Positions 22,811 through 38,900 of a DNA stretch of 64,000 nt are shown piece by piece; position 1 is the first letter of the stretch, and the number at the start of each line of letters is the position of its first letter. The DNA lies in NCBI GenBank assembly GCA_019787685.1, contig JAHNUO010000004.1, positions 434,001 to 498,000 on the forward strand. The letters are read 5' to 3'. A program made the translations under genes and the position numbers. The notes below the pieces were generated by a model that ran no database searches, was not told the origin of the DNA, and saw only the letters and a program-made list of their open reading frames with translations. The stretch is from Chiua virens (lineage: Eukaryota; Basidiomycota; Agaricomycetes; Boletales; Boletaceae).

Positions 22811-25709
22811 TCACCAATTCATGGTGCTCTCCCGTAGGATCGGTGTAGAAATGGTGCCCGGCTGAATCGGGCGACGTTCCCGCATGGATGTAACGTGGTG
22901 ATCGTAACCTTCTTCATCTGCACGTGTCGATTGGAATCCCCTCAAGCTATCCTCAGCATAGTAGAAACTCCTCCGGCGTCGTTCGCCAAGGCTGTCTTGA
23001 TCAAATTCTTGACCCTCGGGTCGCACCCCAGCGTATTCAGTGTGATCGGATAGACGTCTGTGGGCGAGGGCCCTTCGTCTCTTGTAAGCCTTGTAGCCGA
23101 CGTACGCGACGATTATGATCGCTATAGCACCAAGGGAGCTGACGACGCCGATGATCGCGTCTTGGCGAACACTGGATCCGCTGGACGTCGATCCGCTAGT
23201 ACTACTTCCGCCGGGAGATGGACCTGATATGGCATTCAACTGCAAGCTTGGGTCGACACACGCCGCCAGTGTGGCTGGGATAGTCCCAGACTGGCCCGTG
23301 TAGAAAGCAGAGTTCAGGTTCGAGATCAGACTGGCGAGCGCATCCACCTTGTCGCTTGGAATATAACCTTGCCAGATCGTTCCGAGCATGGCAACATCCG
23401 ATGGCCCGGTGTACGACGAGGGCTCATATACGATCAACTCATAGTTTTGCACAGCACTCACTGTCATGATGGCGTTAGTTCGGTCGACGATCGAGTTACG
23501 TGAAACGTACCAGGAATGCCGAGAGCCGTGGCGATGACCGATGGGAAGTATTCAAAAATTTGACCCGGTGAGTCGGCATTTGTGGCGACGAAGTCCCAGT
23601 TGAGGGAACCGTCGAATAAAATGTTGATCATACTGTCGCTTGTGGGGAGCGTATTAACGTCAAGCTCTGGTTGCGGCAGAATCACTCGGGGCAATCCACT
23701 AGGAAGGGGAGCAGCGGTCGGGGCGGCCGAGGGAGCTACCGTGAGTAACGACAGAGTCGTTACAGGCTGATCAGGATTAACCAGCGTCTCTGAAGTTGTG
23801 GGCGATGCACTGTTGAGCAACAGCGAGGAGACCGTGGACAGGTAATTGTAGTTGGAATTACTTGAAATGGAACTGGTGATAGACGGCGCAGAAGTGATCG
23901 AGCTGGTCCGGGTAGCATTGGGAGAAGGACCCGTAGAAGCGAGACTGCTCGTGGGGAAACTTATAACAGTCGACGTCGGGAGCGAACTCGTCGGCACAAT
24001 CGAGCTTGTGAGCGAATCGTTAATACGGCACAATAAAACAGATGTGTGTTACGCACCCAGAGTTCGAAACGCTCGCGGTTGGCGTCGTGGTTGTACACCC
24101 AAGGATACCAAAGATTGCACATGAGGTGGTTGGTATAGCACTGTCTGTGGCGGTAGGAGTAGATGTGACGCCGCAACCAAGACCAAGAGGGTCCCAACAG
24201 GACGACGTTGGCGTTGCACTCTCGGTCGGGGCAGACGTAATGCCACATCCAAGACCAAGAGGGTCCCAACAGGACGACGTTGGCGTTGTACTCTCGGTCG
24301 GGGCAGACGTAATGCCACATCCAAGACCAAGAGGGTCCCAACAGGACGAACTTGCCGAAGCCGATGGAGACGCGCTCGATGACGCAGGACAACCGATCCC
24401 TAAACCAAGAAGCCCACTACACGAGTCTGTTGCACTCGGCGTAGCGGAAGGGGTGGGCGTGTCGGACGCCGTCGGCTGATTGGACTGTGATGGGGCTGAT
24501 GATGAAGCGGGACATCCGATACCGAGCCCGAGGAGCCCACTGCAGGGCGTAGTCGTCGCCGGGGGTGCAGACGAAGCAGAATCGGAACTAGACGGCGATG
24601 GCGCGGCGGACGTAGCTGGGCTACTCGATGACGCGGGACATCCGATTCCCAGACCAAGGAGACCATTACACGAGGTCGTCGGGGCAGGTGTCGCACTGGC
24701 TGCGCTCGTTGGCGTCTCAGAAGCGGCTGGCGTCGTGGATGGGCTGCTCGACGACGCAGGACAGCCGATTCCTAGACCCAACAGACCGTTACAAGAAGAC
24801 GTGGGCGAAGGAGACGAAGAGGCGCTGGCTGGCTGGCTAGATGCCGACGTGGGTGTGGGAGTGTCGCTCGACGACGCAGAACAGCCGATTCCTAGACCCA
24901 ACAGACCGTTACAGGACGATGTTGGCGAAGGAGACGAAGATGCGCTCGCTGGTTGGCTAGATGCCGACGTGGGTGTGGGAGTGTCGCTCGACGACGCAGA
25001 ACAACCGATTCCTAGACCCAACAGACCGTTACAGGATGATGTTGGCGAAGGAGACGAAGATGCGCTCGCTGGTTGGCTAGATGCCGATGTAGGCGTATTG
25101 CTCGACGACGCAGGACAGCCGACCCCTAGACCAAGTAGCCCATTACAAGAACTCGAGGGCGCGGACGACGCGCTGGCGGGAGTCGGCGAGGAAGAGGGCG
25201 GAGCGGATGTCGGCGAATTGCTCGATGGCGCAGGACAGCCAAGCCCGAGACCTAACAGACTATCACAGGACGTCGTCGGAGAGGGCGACGCAGAAGTGGG
25301 TGAAGCAGACGAGGGCGCAGGCGTGGGCGCAGGCGTGTTGCTCGACGACGCAGGACAGCCGAGCCCTAGACCAAGGAGCCCGTCACAGGACGTCGACGGT
25401 GCGGGGGTGGACGAGGCACTCTGCGAGGTTGGCACGGAGGTCGCCGCTGGGGTCTGTGTACAACCAAGGCCAAGACCGAGTAACCCATTGCAAGAGGAAG
25501 ATGGGGTAGATGAAGCAGTCGGAGAGGTCGAAGTGGGGGGAAGAACAGAGGAGGTGGCGTATACGGAGCTGGTGGTCGGGTCGTTCACGAGACCGTTAGC
25601 GACGCTACCTAGGCCATCTAGGAACGTCGTCAGGGTCGACAAGGGCGAAAAAGAACAGACGAACCGAGGAGACTGTCGCGTTGCTTGAGGGAGAGGGAAC
25701 GACGGGCAT
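22811..25709 (-). CDS. Msb2-like signalling mucin with repeated Cys-bracketed modules
   Basis: The long exon (about 24050-25642) is a Ser/Thr/Pro-rich mucin domain holding ten CxGLLGLGxGC-type modules, then three CWDPLGLGCGITS modules and one CAIFGILGC. Two introns follow (about 24003-24050, and one near 23463-23510). The next part contains a domain similar to the Msb2/Hkr1 homology region (INILFDGSLNWDFV, AQIF-like GQIFEYFPSVI, then WQGYIPSDKVDALASLI), one membrane helix (IIGVVSSLGAIAIIIVAYVG) and a cytoplasmic tail of about 95 residues. Msb2 proteins feed the Sho1-Ste11 MAP kinase pathway and sense surfaces in plant-associated fungi. The 5' end is uncertain: the mucin frame has no nearby ATG, while the +1 frame has ATG 25709 leading to a hydrophobic RLFFFAL segment, suggesting a 1-nt slip near 25640. 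Assignment rests on domain order and motifs. Confidence 0.68.
24181..24352 (-). repeat. 72-bp tandem repeat in the mucin domain
   Basis: Unit starts are at 24181, 24253 and 24325. Each 72-bp unit encodes 24 residues beginning SCWDPLGLGC. The first two copies differ at one or two bases, indicating recent duplication or conversion. Unit length is a multiple of three, so copy-number change keeps the frame. Confidence 0.85.
24760..25110 (-). repeat. 120-bp tandem repeat in the mucin domain
   Basis: Three near-identical 120-bp (40-codon) units share a block with anchor positions 24781, 24901 and 25021. Each encodes one CNGLLGLGxGC module plus its Ser/Pro-rich linker (ASSQPASASSSPSP). The remaining modules on either side are older, more diverged versions. 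Confidence 0.85.
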
Positions 25710-26186
25710 GGGAGTTAGAAAAGGAAGAGCGGGAGGCACCGACTGGAGAGAAGAGGAGAGCGAGAAAAAAGAGGACGAGGGACGGATACATGAAAAAAAG
25801 TCTATGTTACGGTGCTGGAAAGCAAGGACAGCCAGCAAAGCCAGCTAAAGTGTAACGAATGTGGGTCGCTGCGACTCGCAGCTGGTTTGATGGAAGATTA
25901 ATCAAACAATAGTTTCGATGTGTTCCGTGGCGTCGCTGAGCTTGTGAGCTCTGCGTTGCGGCGACAGCGTTGAAAGGGAACGGACGAACTGCGGAAAAAG
26001 GAAGTAGTACACAAAGATCACTACCGATCACGATCACACGGTAACGAACCCAAATTTACCGACTCTCACAAATACATGATTTTCACACTAACTCGCATTG
26101 ACATGTGGACATATGAAACATGAAAGACATATCATTTCGCAAATAACAACCACATGACACGCGCGCCAAAAAACAACAAAACCAGT
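25710..26186. other. Intergenic between the mucin and RPL25
   Basis: This is the upstream region of the MSB2-like gene (minus strand) and the 3' flank of RPL25. It contains a pyrimidine-rich stretch on the minus strand just upstream of ATG 25709, as is common in fungal promoters. No gene is seen. Confidence 0.5.
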
Positions 26187-26854
26187 TCAGATGAAACCAA
26201 TCTGCAGCTTTCTATCAGCGCTACAGCTTACAGCACACAGCAGCACACATTACCTTGTTGGCAACATCCAGCGCATCATGATCAGCAGCCAGGCGCACGT
26301 ACGCCTTCTTCTTCCCATCCGGTCTGATTACCCTTAGCGTCGATCCGATCATAATGAGTTCCATGCACATACCGGATGAGCGTGTTGATTTTTGCAGCCT
26401 GCACATCGTACAGCTTCTTCACCGCGTCCTTAATCTGTCGCTTGTTCGACCGAATGTCCACTATGAACACCAGCGTGTTGTGTTCCTCAATCTTTTTCAT
26501 CGCGCTCTCCGTGTTCAACGGTCTGCGTTCATGTCAGCACCACACCGCCCACGTGCGCAAGTAAACGCACGAGACGATCGTCCGGAACTCGTCCATACGC
26601 GGCGCATGTGGGATTGATTTCCGCGGGTACTTGGGGTTGCGGCGGAGCTTCAACGTCTTTGGTCGGCGGAACGTCACCGAGAACCGGGGCTTGCGTGTTG
26701 AATGTGAATGGACGCCCTGAAGCGCTGCCTTTTTGGCTGCCTTGGCCTTGGCGTCTTTTGCGGGGGCTGCCATCGCTCGTCGGTCGTGAATATACGGTAG
26801 ATAGGACTGTGACATACCTGCTGCCTTACCCTTGGTCGTTTTCGTGGTGGCCAT
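26187..26854 (-). CDS. RPL25: 60S ribosomal protein uL23 (yeast L25)
   Basis: The ATG is at 26854-26852 ([20 protein letters not shown]). The family core is clear: [80 protein letters not shown], then [20 protein letters not shown]. uL23 lies at the peptide exit tunnel and is the docking site for SRP and nascent-chain factors. There are four introns. The last one (26202-26253) leaves a 15-nt terminal exon, 26187-26201, encoding only IGFI and the stop, which is the expected family C-terminus. No break is visible. Confidence 0.95.
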
Positions 26855-27249
26855 GTCGAATTCCGGTCTAGAAGGGAATGTAGATGAGCATTCATGTCGG
26901 TGTAAAGTACCAGCCCGCCAATGTGTCCGCCCAACATCCAACCAGACCTCACTCGATCCACCTCAGTCACTCGTTCCTTTGGCACAAAACGCAAGCCACG
27001 CATACAGGACGCATCGACGGGCTAGCCCTACGCACAAACAGCAGAATGGCAAGCTTACCTTGATGAGAGTGGGCCTTGTTCGTTGGGGAAGGTGTATGCG
27101 CTCAACCTGCCCGTGTTCCCCTTTCGGGTATTGCCGATTCTATCTGGTGGCTGTGCACCGCACGTGTTTCACTCTACTCGGATTGCCAACATGATACAAG
27201 TCGATAGCGAATACTTAACAATAACACGTAAAAAAAAACTACTCCAACA
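26855..27249. other. RPL25 upstream region / SMC3 3' flank
   Basis: Both neighbours run on the minus strand, so this holds the RPL25 promoter and the end of the SMC3 transcript. A GTAAGC-like donor near 27053 on the minus strand may belong to a 5'-UTR intron of RPL25, which is common in ribosomal protein genes, but I cannot confirm it. Confidence 0.35.
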
Positions 27250-31864
<4,615 letters not shown>

Positions 31865-31980
31865 TCAGTGAGATCGTGCAGCGAGTTTTATTTCGGATGT
31901 TGGTCGTAGCAAGACGCGTAACAAACGCGTGACTTGTCACTCCTTAAGGTCACGGGTCGTGGTTGGCGCGAGACCCATTT

Positions 31981-32258
31981 ACAGCGGTTTTCATATCTTC
32001 ATGGAAAAGTAAATCTGAAAAGTCGCGCCTCGGAGACAGCCGGGAAAGGACCCCAGGTGCAGCTGAGTCAGTTTGAGCGCGACAGTCGTGCTTGCCGCTT
32101 TACCACAACAATGTCAACAACGACAACGACAACGACAACGACGACTCGGACAACACCCTGATCATCATGGACCCGATTCGATGGTGTGCGCAGTGAGTCC
32201 ATTCTTTTTTTTTGCTGATCGTATGTTGAATTTCGCTCAGAAGGCATCACACAGTGCT
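31981..32258 (+). repeat. Left arm of a ~285-bp inverted duplication
   Basis: This arm is nearly identical, in inverted orientation, to 32608-32898. It includes a CAACGA-type microsatellite (about 32103-32150), an exon-like stretch and a putative intron (GTGAGT near 32190 to CTCAG near 32240 with a T9 tract). The three forward frames are all short, so I cannot name a protein. It lies about 180 bp upstream of the SMC3 start codon, at the border with the transposon-rich half. Confidence 0.8.
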
Positions 32259-32607
32259 CTAAAATATCCACCAGAACTACGACACATGGGAGGGTGGAGT
32301 CCAGTGGACAAACTTCAGGTTAACTTCTGGTGCTGTCCGAGTCAGTAGTTAATTGTGTACTACAGTAGAATAGTGAACTTTCGACTCTTGTTCGTCCAAA
32401 CTCATTTTTGTTCTACTTGCCTAGTAGTGATTGACATGTAAAAATGAGTTCTATGTTGCCAACACCACATGCGACACATTGTGCAGCAGAAGGAACACTA
32501 CAATGAAGTTCATAACATATCATACTATATACACGATCGAGTATAATACTGGATAGGCCTTGGACCAATGGATCATGGTCCAACCCGTAGTAGTTCTGGT
32601 TCAATGG

Positions 32608-32898
32608 AGCACTGTGTGATGCCTTCTGAGTGAAATTCAACATACGATCAGCAAAAAAAAAGAATGGACTCACTGCGCACACCATCGAATCGGGTCCATG
32701 ATGATCAGGGTGTTGTCCGAGTCGTTGTTGTCGTTGTCATTGTCGTTGTCGTTGTCGTTGTTGACATTGTTGTGGTAAAGCGGCAAGCACGACTGTCGCG
32801 CTCAAACTGACTCAGCTGCACCCGGGGTCCTTTCCTGGCTGTCTCCGAGGCGCGACTTTTCAAATTTACTTTTCCATGAAGATATGAAAACCGCTGTA
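32608..32898 (-). repeat. Right arm of the ~285-bp inverted duplication
   Basis: Reverse-complement copy of 31981-32258, with a slightly longer (CAACGA)n tract and a few substitutions. Beyond the arms toward the centre (32259-32607) the two sides keep only patchy similarity (for example around CCAGAACTAC), so the duplicated 5' modules run convergently into diverged 3' parts. An open frame on the minus strand continues to 32413 (about 90 aa with cysteines), of unknown function. Confidence 0.8.
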
Positions 32899-32902
32899 AT
32901 GG

Positions 32903-33120
32903 TACAGTCGAACCTCTTGTAACACATCGGGGTTTTCAACATTTTGAGGCCGTTTTTATGTAATTGAGAATGTAATTCAACATATTATATCTTACAATTC
33001 CATTATGGGGCCTGTAATATAATTTATTTTCGGACAATTCAAAATGTTGGAAATTTTGAGGGGAACAAAAGAAAATCTGTTCTGTTACCCAAAATGTCCA
33101 TGATAAGATAATCTTTTGAT
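32903..33120 (+). mobile_element. Possible truncated pogo/Fot-type DNA transposon end
   Basis: After a TA dinucleotide the sequence CAGTCGAACCTCTTGTAAC resembles the start of pogo/Fot-family terminal inverted repeats. It is followed by AT-rich sequence with no transposase. No matching right end was found before the Ngaro element, so this would be a truncated remnant. Confidence 0.25.
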
Positions 33121-33146
33121 ACCATGCCTAACATTTTATTTGATCA

Positions 33147-33302
33147 CACTGAGGCCACGTGAGAAACGAGCACAGCCACAGTGCAAGGTCTTTGGACGAA
33201 GCATAGGTAAGCAGTGCTGCACCTTTCCTTTCCTTTGTCCCACCACCTCCTTGCTTGTCCTCACCATCCCCTGTTTCATCCTCACTGTCTTTTCTTCTCG
33301 CT
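33147..33302 (+). repeat. Ngaro split direct repeat A1
   Basis: It begins CACTGAGGCCACGTGAGAAA. About 155 bp are about 85-90% identical by eye to A2 (44412-44570), including the TGCAAGGTCTT and CACCACCTCCTTGCTTGTCC blocks. Confidence 0.8.
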
Positions 33303-33498
33303 CCCCTTCCATTCGGCCCCTCCTCTCTCTCATTCTTCCCTCCTTCCACTCCTGTCTTTTCTCCACCATGCCTGTTGCTGGCCCTGCCAGACGACCTGAC
33401 TTCGCCTCAGACAACTGCATTCCCATCCACAAGGCGCTGCAGAACGCCCTCAACATTGACAATGACTAAGCCATTGCTCAACTTGAAGCAGCTTGGGT

Positions 33499-34090
33499 GT
33501 CATATACTGCTCCGTTCTCCGTTCCTCTGGATATAACTCTGTTTCTCTTAGATGATAACTCCAGGTTGATCTCCCTCAGGACACAACTCTGTGACCCCAG
33601 ACCTCTGTTACATATATATGTTTCCTTTTTGTTTTAGTACATAACCTGTGTCTTGCTTACGAGCACAGCTCCAGCTTTCTCAGTACCCGACTTACCTCCG
33701 GCTATGTAGTTTCCCGATTTCCCATCTTATTCAGAATTAGTCATTCTCCATTTCTCCATATTACTCATCTCCTTGCTCTGTGACTAATCATTATGTTTCC
33801 TCCAAGTATATAAACCATAGTTACTTTGATTGTAACTTTAGTCTGAATATTAGTTTATTTGTACGACTCACTCTGAACACTCCAAGAAGTCCTTGACAGT
33901 CTTCACTCCGCTTGACTCCACTTTATGTGTTGAGTCTTTGTATATGTATCTACCTCCGTTCTCCGCATGTCCGAAATATAGGGACAGACTGTGACAAGGG
34001 TGCACCACATATGGTGAAGCCAAGTCCCATCTGACACTACAACTCCGGAGATCCAGAGTTGGCTACCTCCGAGTCGCATGGTCTCTAACA
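33499..34090 (-). mobile_element. Solo LTR, family A
   Basis: On the minus strand it starts TGTTAGAGACC and ends GTATATGACA. The flanks are TTGGG (33494-33498) and CTGGG (34091-34095), a 5-bp target duplication with one mismatch. It is homologous along its length to the LTR at 47181-49330, which carries a Tc1 insertion. It is inserted in the Ngaro Gag frame. Confidence 0.8.
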
Positions 34091-34137
34091 CTGGGACAAA
34101 GAGCAAGATCAGCCAGCCAATCCAGCTGACCAAGAGG

Positions 34138-34566
34138 TGAAACAACCTAGAACAACCTAGACTGTTAAAGTTGTAGTGGTGTGGTGAAGGGAGGTTCAGT
34201 CCAGTGAAGAGGCGAAAACTCCAAGAGAACTTTGTTAGAGCTCTCTGGCTTTGATTCATGGGGTTTATATACTACATGGATGTCGGAGTTCTAATCTGAG
34301 TATGAACTATGTAGATAAGCATACTTCATCCTATTGGATGATAAGATGTGAATAGATATGAGTCATAGATAAGAGCATAGCCTTGCACTGCCAATGATGA
34401 GTCAGTGATAAGGGAAATGAATAGATAAGGACATGAGTTGATGGATGCTGTGTTATTGTGGCAGCCAATCGGATATGATCCTTTGGACAGCCTTGACATG
34501 AGGCATTATCTTTAGAATAGATTGAAAGTATAATCTGTTAAAGGGTGGAAAGTTGATATTGTAACA
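34138..34566 (+). mobile_element. Solo LTR, family B
   Basis: It starts TGAAACAACCTAGAAC and ends ATTGTAACA. It is flanked by a perfect 5-bp duplication AGAGG (34133-34137 and 34567-34571). It shares blocks with the solo LTR at 63236-63879, such as GGAGTTCTAATCTGAGTATG and CAGCCTTGACATGAGGC. It lies only 47 bp from the family-A LTR in the same Gag frame. Confidence 0.85.
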
Positions 34567-35944
34567 AGAGGTACCCAATGATGACCAGGACCCTCAACCC
34601 AATCCTGGCGCTCCTCCTCCCCAGCATATGGCACAACACCCAGACACTCTGGAACCCATGCCCCCAGTGCACCCTGATCCTAAAGGAAAGGCCAAAATGA
34701 GTAAATTCACCAAGGTCCCCCCACCTGACTCATTACCTCCGGGTCCTTCCCAGTATGCCCTCACAAAGCTTGCGAGTTTCAAATTTGTTGAACTATGATA
34801 CTTCACTGACGAAGGCTACAGGGAAGCATCCAGAACAGGCATCTCTCAAGCAGATGACTCGTTTGGCCTCACCAGCATCAACGACATCCTCACCCTCTGC
34901 CCGGTTGCCTCTGTCAAGGCCTCTCGCACTGCACGTGCTGACCATGAGCTACAGTGGGTGGATTTCCTCATGGGCAAGAACAACTTCCTCTACCATGTGC
35001 AAGCTGCCTCCTGGCTGGACGATCATTTTGCCTCCCTCACAAAAATTTTCTTCTTCCTCAAAACTCACCCCATGTGCCAAAAACCTCATGGCCACGAAAT
35101 AGTCATGCATTATGCCTCCTACATCCACCACCAATGGCATGACCTGCTAAAATTGGGTGACAACAGAGCCTTCAACATCTCTGAGGTCAACCAGTCCCTC
35201 ATGAACACCATTGCCTTTGAGGTGAATAGCTTGCACCAAGCCAGACTTGCATGCAAGGTCATTATTCCTCTCCTCTTTTCTCAAATCCTCTACTAACCAC
35301 TAATCCTTCTCTCGTTCCATCTGCCCCCACAACATGATGGCGCTCCCATCCTCACCACTGTGTGACACCCAACCTGCCTCACACACTCCCTGACGTCCTC
35401 AGGTCGAAGCTACCTTGTTTGGGGCACCACCCTCCTCCCCCTCTGTGTGGCGCCCCTGCTGCCCCTACAACCATACAGACTGGAATGCAGAGCACTGGCG
35501 TTCCTCCCACTCTCGTTTCCCCCCAACCATGCAGTTTTGGGGCAAATCCTTCTGCCAATGAGACCCTTCCCCACCTCCATCATACAACCCCCCTGCATCC
35601 CACCCCTTATCCCTGTGCACCTGCCCAGATCCCTCACAATGCTGGTCAGCCTGTCCCAAGTGCCTAGTGATTCCGTGGCCCAGCCTGAAAGCCCTGAGCT
35701 GTCCAAGCCAAGCCCCAAAAAGCCTGGCTGAGCCAGGCCACATTAGGGGCTTGGTGGGGCTTGGAGCTCGGCTTGCCATTTTGAGAAGCCATGAGCTGAG
35801 CCAAGCCAGGCCCCAGAAGTCCTGAAGCTGTGCAAAAGATGGTGTGTTCCTGTAACTGGCAAGAGCTGATAGCTATAAATGGTATGTGGAAATGAAATTT
35901 TCATTTCGTTTGCCAATCCCATTCACTCACTTATTACAGGTAAT

Positions 35945-38900
35945 ATGTCTGACACTGAAGAACAGCCTCACCGGGTGAAACGTACAGCCATACCATCTGC
36001 ACATGTGACATGTGCCGAGAACGCTGCTGATTTGGAGCTTCCCTTCCACTGGAAAGCTCAGGTAGCAACATGGCCACCTGAAGGTGACAGTACAGTGAAT
36101 AGACTGGCACCTGGCGGTGAGGTTGGCCCAAATTGGACTTGAAAAGTCCTCAACGTTGATACTGCCACATTCTCAGCTGAATCTGATGCTGAGATCCCAC
36201 CCAAAAAGAAGAAAGGTAAATTCACAGCCATTGTATACTAATTCCTTATGAACACTTCATAGGGCTTCAGAAGGATCACATAGCATCACAGGCCAATGGA
36301 CCTGCCTGTGATGGGACTCTTACTACTGAATCTGACGGCCTGCTCAAGGATATCCAAGTCATTGATGTGGATGAGCCAACCAAGAAAGGACAAGCAGAAC
36401 ATACTCAAGACATCGACGCCCACTTCTCTGCTCCATACCTGAGCTTGAACAACAGGAAAGTTTGGGATTGTAATGCTTGCAGGTGTGTTTTTCTTTGCAT
36501 TATCATAATTTTCATTAACCATCTATATACTAGCAAACAACTCAACAAGCACATCGCTATCATCGACCAAACAACTACATTGTGATATCACCAGCAGGCA
36601 GCCCATGAGGAAACATATTGGAAATGGGCTGCTGACAACGGTTTCACATCTATGTTACCCATTGATACCAAATGCTGTCGAGAGGAAGAAGCTCGTCAAT
36701 GCGACACCACTTTGTCTGGCGCCAGCATCAGTAGACAGCTATCCCTCGACAGCCATCTCGTGCCAGTGGGCTCAATCATTCAATTTTCAGACTCTGCATT
36801 TCGTAATGCTGCTATTGAGTGGCTCGTTCAAATCAGCAAACTGACCATCATCTGGACAGTGCTGGACAGCTCTGGACAGTTTCTGACAGAAAGGTTCCCA
36901 ACTATCTAGAACTGGACAGATTTTCAAAAAAAATCCTGCCTCTAAACTTCTTCTCAAAATTTCACAAGGTAAAATTTCCATTAAATAAAGCCAATTGTGA
37001 TAGTTTTTGTGAGCCTAGACATTGATTTGCTCATGTGGCAAGCCCAGACTTTCAATAGTGTGAAGGCTGTTCCACTGATGTTGCGATAGACTAGGTAAGT
37101 GATCCTACTGACAGCAATTGACTCCCTAACAACCAATGCTACAGCCTATCCATTGCATGGAACATACAATGTTCCAAAAACTACTTGACATTGTCTCACA
37201 TGCTCCCAATAAGATCAAGGTACCCAGCCATACCACAATGCACAAACTCATCATCAAGAAATTCAAGATCAATTTCCTCTTGCTCAAAAAGAAACTATTG
37301 GTATGTATGCTAACCCTTACACAATACTCAACTAATGTAGTATGATAGAGCCAGAATGTTCAAGGCCAAATCAACCTTACCTGTGACACATGGCAAGCAT
37401 CAAACTGTGATGGTTACTTTGCCGTCACTGCATCATGGATCGAAGAGAACATGCCCCATGTTTGGTCCCTTCAAACTGGCCTTATTGCGTTCATTCAGCT
37501 CAACAATGCACACAATGGAATCCATCTTGGACAGGTGCTGTATAAAGTGGTCAAGCACCTCAGTATAACTTATAGGGTAAGTGATCTGTTAGTACATTGA
37601 CAATGCCTCATCATTATATTAGATTGGATATGTCACTTGCAACAATGCAAGCAACAACGACACAATGATGGCAGAGCTTGCTTGCCTTCTCACATCTGAA
37701 ATGGGTAAGGTTTTTGATGGAGCAAAGTGACAATTACGGTGAGTTGTTCATGATGTCTTGTGCTCCTATATTTTAACTACTATGTACTTCTGTCACAGCT
37801 GTATGGCCCACATTATCAATCTGGCCACACAGGGCTTCCTTACAACCTACAGCACCTCAAAACATTATGATCCCTCTTTGCCTGATGCCGACATCGTTGT
37901 CTCAAGCAACAGAGGGGATCATGACCCAATTGGCCTCATTTGTGCCATCTCTGTCAAGGTAACTTGGATTCTTATATGTAATTAGAGTTGCCAGATACTG
38001 ACGAGTACCTCAGGCTTGCTCATCCTCGCAGCACAAAGAATTATTCAAGAATATTCAAACACACTCCCCTCCCCTGCAACTCATACTCAACATGAAAGTC
38101 CAATGGTCCTCAACATTCAACATGCTCAGTTGTGCGCTTGAACTCAAGGAGGTAAGCATATCCAAGTCTGGCAATGCTTGTACATTTACACTTGCTAATA
38201 ATAATATAGGATGTCAACACTTTCGTTGAACAACTTGCATTCAAGGATCGCAGGACTGACCCAGAGAAATGCCACAAAATTCTGGGTCTCCAGTTATCAG
38301 AAGAGGAGTGGGACCAAGTCTGTCTCCTGCTAGCCCTCCTCATGGTACATCTTGTCTTTCCTTTCATCATGACCACATGCTAATGTGACACTGTTCACAT
38401 TAGTTTACAGAGAATGCACAACACATATTCTCGACAGAGCAGGGACCTACCCTACACACTGCCCTCCCTGCTTTGGAGACACTACACAAAGCATGGTCAT
38501 TGTGTGTGAAGAGCAAGAAATTTATGAGATTCAGTGCTGCACTTGAAGCATGGGTACAAAAAATAAACTATTACTATGAGTGTACAGCAACGTCTGATGC
38601 GCATATCATAGCAATGAGTAAGTGGTCTTGCAATATGTCACACCTATCTGACGCTTGCTTTTTTTCTAGTTCTTGATCCTCATCAAAAGCTTGACTACAT
38701 CCATGCCAATTGGGGCGAAAACCTTGCAGACGAAGTAACGAAGCACGCCAAATTAATTGTAAGTTACTTTTTTCTTGATCATGTTCTCCACTAATAAATC
38801 CAACAGTACAAGGAACATTATTATGTTATGTATGACTCCGACACCAATGCCCCACAGCCCATGGACCAAAAACATTGTATCACAACATGCAACCCTAAAC

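Larger units (their letters stand above)
33368..35664 (+). pseudogene. Ngaro Gag-like ORF, 5' part (interrupted)
   Basis: The ATG at 33368 gives MPVAGPARRPDFASDNC... The frame reads to ...AIAQLEAAW at 33498. It resumes after the first solo LTR with DKEQDQPANPADQE (34091-34137) and after the second with VPNDDQDPQPNPGAPP (from 34572). It continues with KGKAKMSKFTKVPPPDSLPP and a Gag-like domain (ADHELQWVDFLMGKNNFLYH, EVNQSLMNTIAFEVNSLHQA), then a Pro-rich linker that is cut by the hAT element at 35664. A TGA interrupts ...KFVEL before YFTDEGY. That the three pieces join in one frame once each LTR and one target copy are removed is strong evidence for sequential insertion. Confidence 0.75.

Noticed and set aside
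24480..25688. 402-codon open frame on the plus strand across the mucin repeats
   Set aside because: It is the antisense shadow of the repeated Ser/Pro-rich mucin exon; introns and the C-terminal domains only make sense on the minus strand.
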